The notes below the pieces were generated by a model that was given only the letters and a program-made list of their open reading frames with translations, did no database searches and was not told the DNA's origin. 64,000 nt of DNA. Source: SMWD01 sp002729875 (GTDB taxonomy: Bacteria > Pseudomonadota > Gammaproteobacteria > Steroidobacterales > GCA-2729495). Made by a program: the position numbers and the translations under genes. The DNA is taken from NCBI GenBank assembly GCA_036010905.1, contig DASCMH010000009.1, positions 62,001 to 126,000 on the forward strand. The letters are read 5' to 3'. Below, piece by piece: positions 60,910 through 64,000 of this stretch (its first letter is position 1; every line of letters begins with the position of its first letter).

Positions 60910-61991
60910 GGCCAGTCCTCCGCGGGACTCATGAATGACCCATTGGTCCGGATGGCCAGCCGCCAGAAAGAGTGAGCAGCCAGTGGATCGCCTTCCAGCG
61001 GAGCGAGTATGACGTTGACCGGTACACCGGGGGGCAATGCCTGCAGTGAAGCATTGAAAATTTTGAGTCTTTGCTTGCCGGACACTCGCGAGCCGGATGT
61101 CTTGGTTGTTTTGCCTTGTGTCGGCAATCCGTCTGTAATCAGGTAAATGTTGTCTGGTGGTGGTTGTAATTGCCGGGCGGCGAGAAAGGCGTTTTCAAGG
61201 CTGGTGCCGCCCTGCGGTACGATGTGCTGCAGTGAATCGATTGCGCCATTCAGTTGCTCCAGATCGTCTACGGCCAGCCACCGATCTTTGGTTCCCGGCA
61301 GGATTGGCGTTACCTCGGTATTGAACGCATAGATCTGGTACTTGCTTGGTAGTGGAAACCGGGCGCTCAGCCAGTCCGTCGTCGCAACGGCTTGTTGCCA
61401 TTTTTTCGATTTGCGCTTCTGCTGATCGGACATGTTACGTCGTCGGATAATGTTGACGATAGTTTTATCCAGCATGCTCGCGGAACTATCCAGTAACACG
61501 AGGATACGTTGCCCTCCCAGCCTGAGGCCGGTCAGATACTGGCGCTGGCCCTGACCGGTAAAGCTGCGGGTATCCTGACCGGTGTTGTCAAGATCGGCCT
61601 CAAGGGCTTGCTTCTTTTCCTCCAGTTCGCTGACCTGTGCCTTAAGCGCCTCCAGTTCGTCGCTTGCAGACCGCTCTTTCAGCGTAGCCAGCCTGCCTTC
61701 GGACTCCTCAATCTGCTCCTGAACACGCCGGGCGAGCCCTTCAGCGATGACAATCTCCCGACTGGTTTCCTCACTGGTGTTTGTAAGTTCGGCCAGGCCC
61801 AGCTTTCCCTCGAGAACTTCCTTCTCCAGAAGACGCGCTTCTGCGGTCAGGTTTTGCATGGTGTCGGTGACCGGGAGGTTGGCTTCAGCATTGTGTTTCA
61901 CAATCAGGAACAAAAGAATGGCCGCGCCGAAGCCGCATGACATGATGTCGAGAAAAGACAGGTTAAAAGGGTTAAGTTTTCTGCTGGCCAT
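60906..61991 (-). CDS. TolR-like membrane-anchored VWA protein 1
   Basis: Protein of 361 residues from the ATG at 61991, which lies 20 bp inside the end of the preceding gene. The N-terminus FLDIMSCGFGAAILLFLI (D15) is almost identical to that of the next protein. A coiled coil follows (LEALKAQVSELEEKKQALEA), then a VWA domain with an intact MIDAS: DSSASM, GGTSL and TDGLPT. The two VWA proteins therefore share one architecture but differ strongly in the VWA part, as expected for a heteromeric pair. They probably stand with the ExbB-like channel in the inner membrane. Confidence 0.82.
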   Translation of the reverse strand: MASRKLNPFNLSFLDIMSCGFGAAILLFLIVKHNAEANLPVTDTMQNLTAEARLLEKEVLEGKLGLAELTNTSEETSREIVIAEGLARRVQEQIEESEGRLATLKERSASDELEALKAQVSELEEKKQALEADLDNTGQDTRSFTGQGQRQYLTGLRLGGQRILVLLDSSASMLDKTIVNIIRRRNMSDQQKRKSKKWQQAVATTDWLSARFPLPSKYQIYAFNTEVTPILPGTKDRWLAVDDLEQLNGAIDSLQHIVPQGGTSLENAFLAARQLQPPPDNIYLITDGLPTQGKTTKTSGSRVSGKQRLKIFNASLQALPPGVPVNVILAPLEGDPLAAHSFWRLAIRTNGSFMSPAEDWP

Positions 61992-63327
61992 GGCCATGAA
62001 CGACTGTGATGAGCGTATATACAGTATCGTTGCTGCCGAGCCGGATCTGATCACCGGTCACCAGCCGGCGGGTCGACTCCACCTGCTCACCGTTAACCAT
62101 AACCGGGTCATCGCTCTCCATTGTCAGGACAGGAACCGAATCGAGCAAAGCAACAGAACACATAGAGACACCGGAATGCGTGGTTGCAGCCGGCACCTGT
62201 TGCGACAGGTAGAGCGGTTGCTCAGAGAGTTCATAGGCAGAATGTTCGCAAAGCAGGTGAGAGGCGGCAGCAGGCACTGTTGTTGTACTGGTTGTCCGGG
62301 CTTTGCCCGCCGGCTGTGGTGAGGATATTCCGGGTTTCGCTGCAAGCGTCAGTCGGGTAACGAAATCAAGTGCCGGACCCGCTGTATGGATCGCCGCGGC
62401 ATGCCCCAGAGTACCCTGAAACACGCACTGCTCATCAAGCATCAAGGCAGCCTGCAACTGTAGAGCAAATCCGGGCAACCTTGCCAGCCGATCACTCACC
62501 AGATAGCTGCAGGCAGGGTCCAGTTCCTGCTGAATTGCCTGATAGTGCCTGGTCAACCTTTGCAGCATCAGGTCACGAGTCAGCCTTGCCTGGTGTTTTA
62601 CCCCTTCAAATTGAATTGCAAAGACTGTCTCGCGATTTGCAGCAAGCGCATCGAGACACAGAGGTAACTGATCATAGAGCGCCTGCTCGGTTTCAGCCTG
62701 GCGTAGAGGATCGAATCGGCATTGACTGATCAGCGTATCAGTGATGAATTCTGCCGCGGTATCGTAAACCGAGCACAGACTCGTATTATCAATGACCTCT
62801 ACGCCCTGTCGAACGACCTCGTCATTGATGCCGAGACGGGTCACGACCGACCGGTGCAGTTCAATGTCCAGGTGCTGGTAGTTGCCCGGGCGGGTGATTC
62901 CGGAAGCTGCCGCAACGGCGCTGTCGACCAGGCCCAGGGCGCTGAAAGGGCAGGCATCGACGATGCCCAGCAACAACGATAGTTGCTCATCGGAAAAACT
63001 TCCGGGAATAGAAAAGAAGATCTCGTCGGGCTTGCCTGCCTGTTGGTAAACCTCGACAAGGTGCGCATAAGCCAGGTCGGCATGGTGACGAAATTGGCCA
63101 CCGATCGTCTGCAGATCATTCTGGTTCAGGTTGCTCCAGAATCTGTTGTGCGTTTTCTGCGGGTGAAGGTGCGCTTGTCGCCGCGCCTGTTCTCCAATCC
63201 GCACGGTGTCATTGTCGACGGTAATATAGGCGGGGCTACGAACTACAATTTCGCTGCCGTGTGCAACACGAAGCTCGGTATCGTTTAGCTCAACAGAATA
63301 TGCATTCATTGCAGCCCGAACCGTCAT
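61972..63327 (-). CDS. Actin/Hsp70-like protein with C-terminal FHA-like domain
   Basis: Protein of 451 residues. The N-terminal 300 residues look like an actin/Hsp70-type ATPase fold: TELRVAHGSEIV start, IFFSIPGSFSDEQLSLLLGIV and LVDSAVAAASG, which correspond to the phosphate and connecting segments of Hsp70-like proteins. A Pro/Ala/Thr linker leads to a C-terminal FHA-like strand region (VMVNGEQVESTRRLVTGDQIRLGSND). It has no signal peptide, so it is cytoplasmic. Its start overlaps the ExbB-like stop as ATGA. It could control the channel complex in response to protein phosphorylation; this is inference. Confidence 0.7.
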   Translation of the reverse strand: MTVRAAMNAYSVELNDTELRVAHGSEIVVRSPAYITVDNDTVRIGEQARRQAHLHPQKTHNRFWSNLNQNDLQTIGGQFRHHADLAYAHLVEVYQQAGKPDEIFFSIPGSFSDEQLSLLLGIVDACPFSALGLVDSAVAAASGITRPGNYQHLDIELHRSVVTRLGINDEVVRQGVEVIDNTSLCSVYDTAAEFITDTLISQCRFDPLRQAETEQALYDQLPLCLDALAANRETVFAIQFEGVKHQARLTRDLMLQRLTRHYQAIQQELDPACSYLVSDRLARLPGFALQLQAALMLDEQCVFQGTLGHAAAIHTAGPALDFVTRLTLAAKPGISSPQPAGKARTTSTTTVPAAASHLLCEHSAYELSEQPLYLSQQVPAATTHSGVSMCSVALLDSVPVLTMESDDPVMVNGEQVESTRRLVTGDQIRLGSNDTVYTLITVVHGHGQQKT

Positions 63328-64000
63328 CTCACCTGCAGGTGTCGGATCAGATTAATATCACAGTAATTCTGGGTATCCAGAACCAGGCGTTCCTGCAATA
63401 ACTGCAACTGATGCATCAGGAACATGATGAAAATACTGATAATCAATGCGATGAATGTAGAATTGAATGCAACACCAAGACTCGTCGTAACGCCGACGAT
63501 GTCTCCCGCCACCGCAAGATGCGCCTGGCCGAGCGCTTCTCCGATGCCCCGGACCGTGCCGATAAAACCGATAGATGGAATCGCCCAGATGATATAGCGA
63601 ATCATCGACAGTTCTGAATCCAACCGTTCTGATTCAGTGTCGCACACTTCCTTGACGGCTGCCGATGCATTATGGATGTTGCGCGTAGAGCCAAATCGCT
63701 GCAGCGCCGTCAATAAAGCGCGTGGCAGCAGAAACTCACGCTTGTTGTCCGGCAATGCCTGCAGCGGGCGTGAGTATTTTCTTGCGTCCTCCGGCAGGAT
63801 GCTGGTTGCGGGTTTCACTTCAAGCAACGGTTTTGCCAGCAGGCGTTGTTCCTCCAGGCCGTAGCGCGCTTTTAACCCGATGATAGCCATTGCCCACAGG
63901 GCAAGAATGAAACAGGTTTCCTGTTCGAAATCCTTGATTACGATGTATACCGATCTCTCCGTCACGGCAATCTCGCCCGCAGCCTGTCTTTCTGCCTGCT
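63324..64000 (-). CDS. MotA/TolQ/ExbB-family channel protein (5' end outside window)
   Basis: Membrane protein whose reading frame stays open to the right edge, so the start lies beyond base 64000; the GTG at 63965 is only an internal candidate. Three hydrophobic helices are visible (ETCFILALWAMAIIGL, IIWAIPSIGFIGTVRGIG and ITTSLGVAFNSTFIALIISIFIMFLM-like region at the end). The motif IGFIGTVRGIGEAL followed by TSLGVAFNSTFIAL is characteristic of the proton-channel family. It is the first visible gene of an operon with an actin-like protein, two VWA proteins and lipoproteins. Confidence 0.85.
   Translation of the reverse strand, partial: QAERQAAGEIAVTERSVYIVIKDFEQETCFILALWAMAIIGLKARYGLEEQRLLAKPLLEVKPATSILPEDARKYSRPLQALPDNKREFLLPRALLTALQRFGSTRNIHNASAAVKEVCDTESERLDSELSMIRYIIWAIPSIGFIGTVRGIGEALGQAHLAVAGDIVGVTTSLGVAFNSTFIALIISIFIMFLMHQLQLLQERLVLDTQNYCDINLIRHLQVR

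Noticed and set aside
58528..64000. Zorya-type or other anti-phage system
   Set aside because: Zorya also uses a MotA-like channel, but its helicase or nuclease partners are absent, and here lipoproteins and VWA proteins point to an envelope role.
1..64000. tRNA, rRNA, CRISPR array, insertion sequence, prophage
   Set aside because: No cloverleaf-like sequence, regularly spaced repeat array, transposase, integrase or phage gene was found on reading both strands; short RNAs without known motifs could be missed.

Overview
The window looks like chromosomal DNA of a free-living, aerobic, probably marine or soil gammaproteobacterium. This rests on two TonB-dependent receptors, Tat-exported oxidoreductases, an ECF sigma operon with DUF3619/DUF3106-type partners, lipoproteins with ordinary lipoboxes and a PEP-CTERM-like VPLPGAVWLFG tail. 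No rRNA, tRNA, CRISPR array, transposase or phage gene was recognised.

1-20 kb holds the end of a pyruvate carboxylase, a glutaryl-CoA-dehydrogenase-like enzyme, an AraC regulator and then a molybdenum-hydroxylase province. FdhD (sulfurtransferase for the Mo cofactor) is followed by CoxD-like AAA+ and CoxE-like VWA maturation proteins, a Tat-exported small subunit with a GMC flavoprotein, a TonB receptor, a leftward coxM-coxS-coxG-coxL operon and a second TonB receptor. The large subunit lacks the CO-dehydrogenase cysteine, so the substrate is probably an organic compound taken up through the receptors.

20-31 kb is a less GC-rich signalling block. It has a PAS hybrid kinase whose phospho-acceptor histidine is replaced by lysine, an HD-GYP response regulator, a soluble PAS kinase, two single-domain receivers, an OmpR-type regulator, a HAMP kinase fused in operon with a PhnD-like binding protein that has no transporter, and an outer-membrane channel. 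The channel is preceded by a decayed fragment of a second copy of itself.

31-37 kb carries the ECF sigma operon, an intergenic region with clustered DnaA boxes beside AT-rich DNA, a large DUF5666/DUF4382-like lipoprotein and an outer-membrane barrel protein.

37-51 kb is a rightward catabolic cluster: UbiD-type decarboxylase, MFS transporter, two paralogous Tat-exported FAD oxidoreductases, a 3-hydroxyacyl-CoA-dehydrogenase-like enzyme, a dihaem cytochrome c, an aldehyde dehydrogenase, a ThDP 2-oxoacid decarboxylase, an AhpD-like protein and a sulfatase. Periplasmic oxidation feeding a cytochrome, plus keto-acid to aldehyde to acid conversion of an aromatic compound, is the natural reading.

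51-56 kb (leftward) is a membrane-anchored, exported CobN-like chelatase with a TolQ/ExbB-like channel and a DUF2149 protein. This arrangement resembles the haem-iron HmuS systems of Bacteroidetes rather than cobalamin synthesis.

56-64 kb has a cysteine-rich secreted protein, a PEP-CTERM-like metalloprotease, and a leftward operon that runs off the window: ExbB-like channel, actin/Hsp70-like protein with an FHA-like end, two TolR-like membrane-anchored VWA proteins and two lipoproteins. This last operon is the best candidate for an undescribed, proton-motive-force-driven envelope system.
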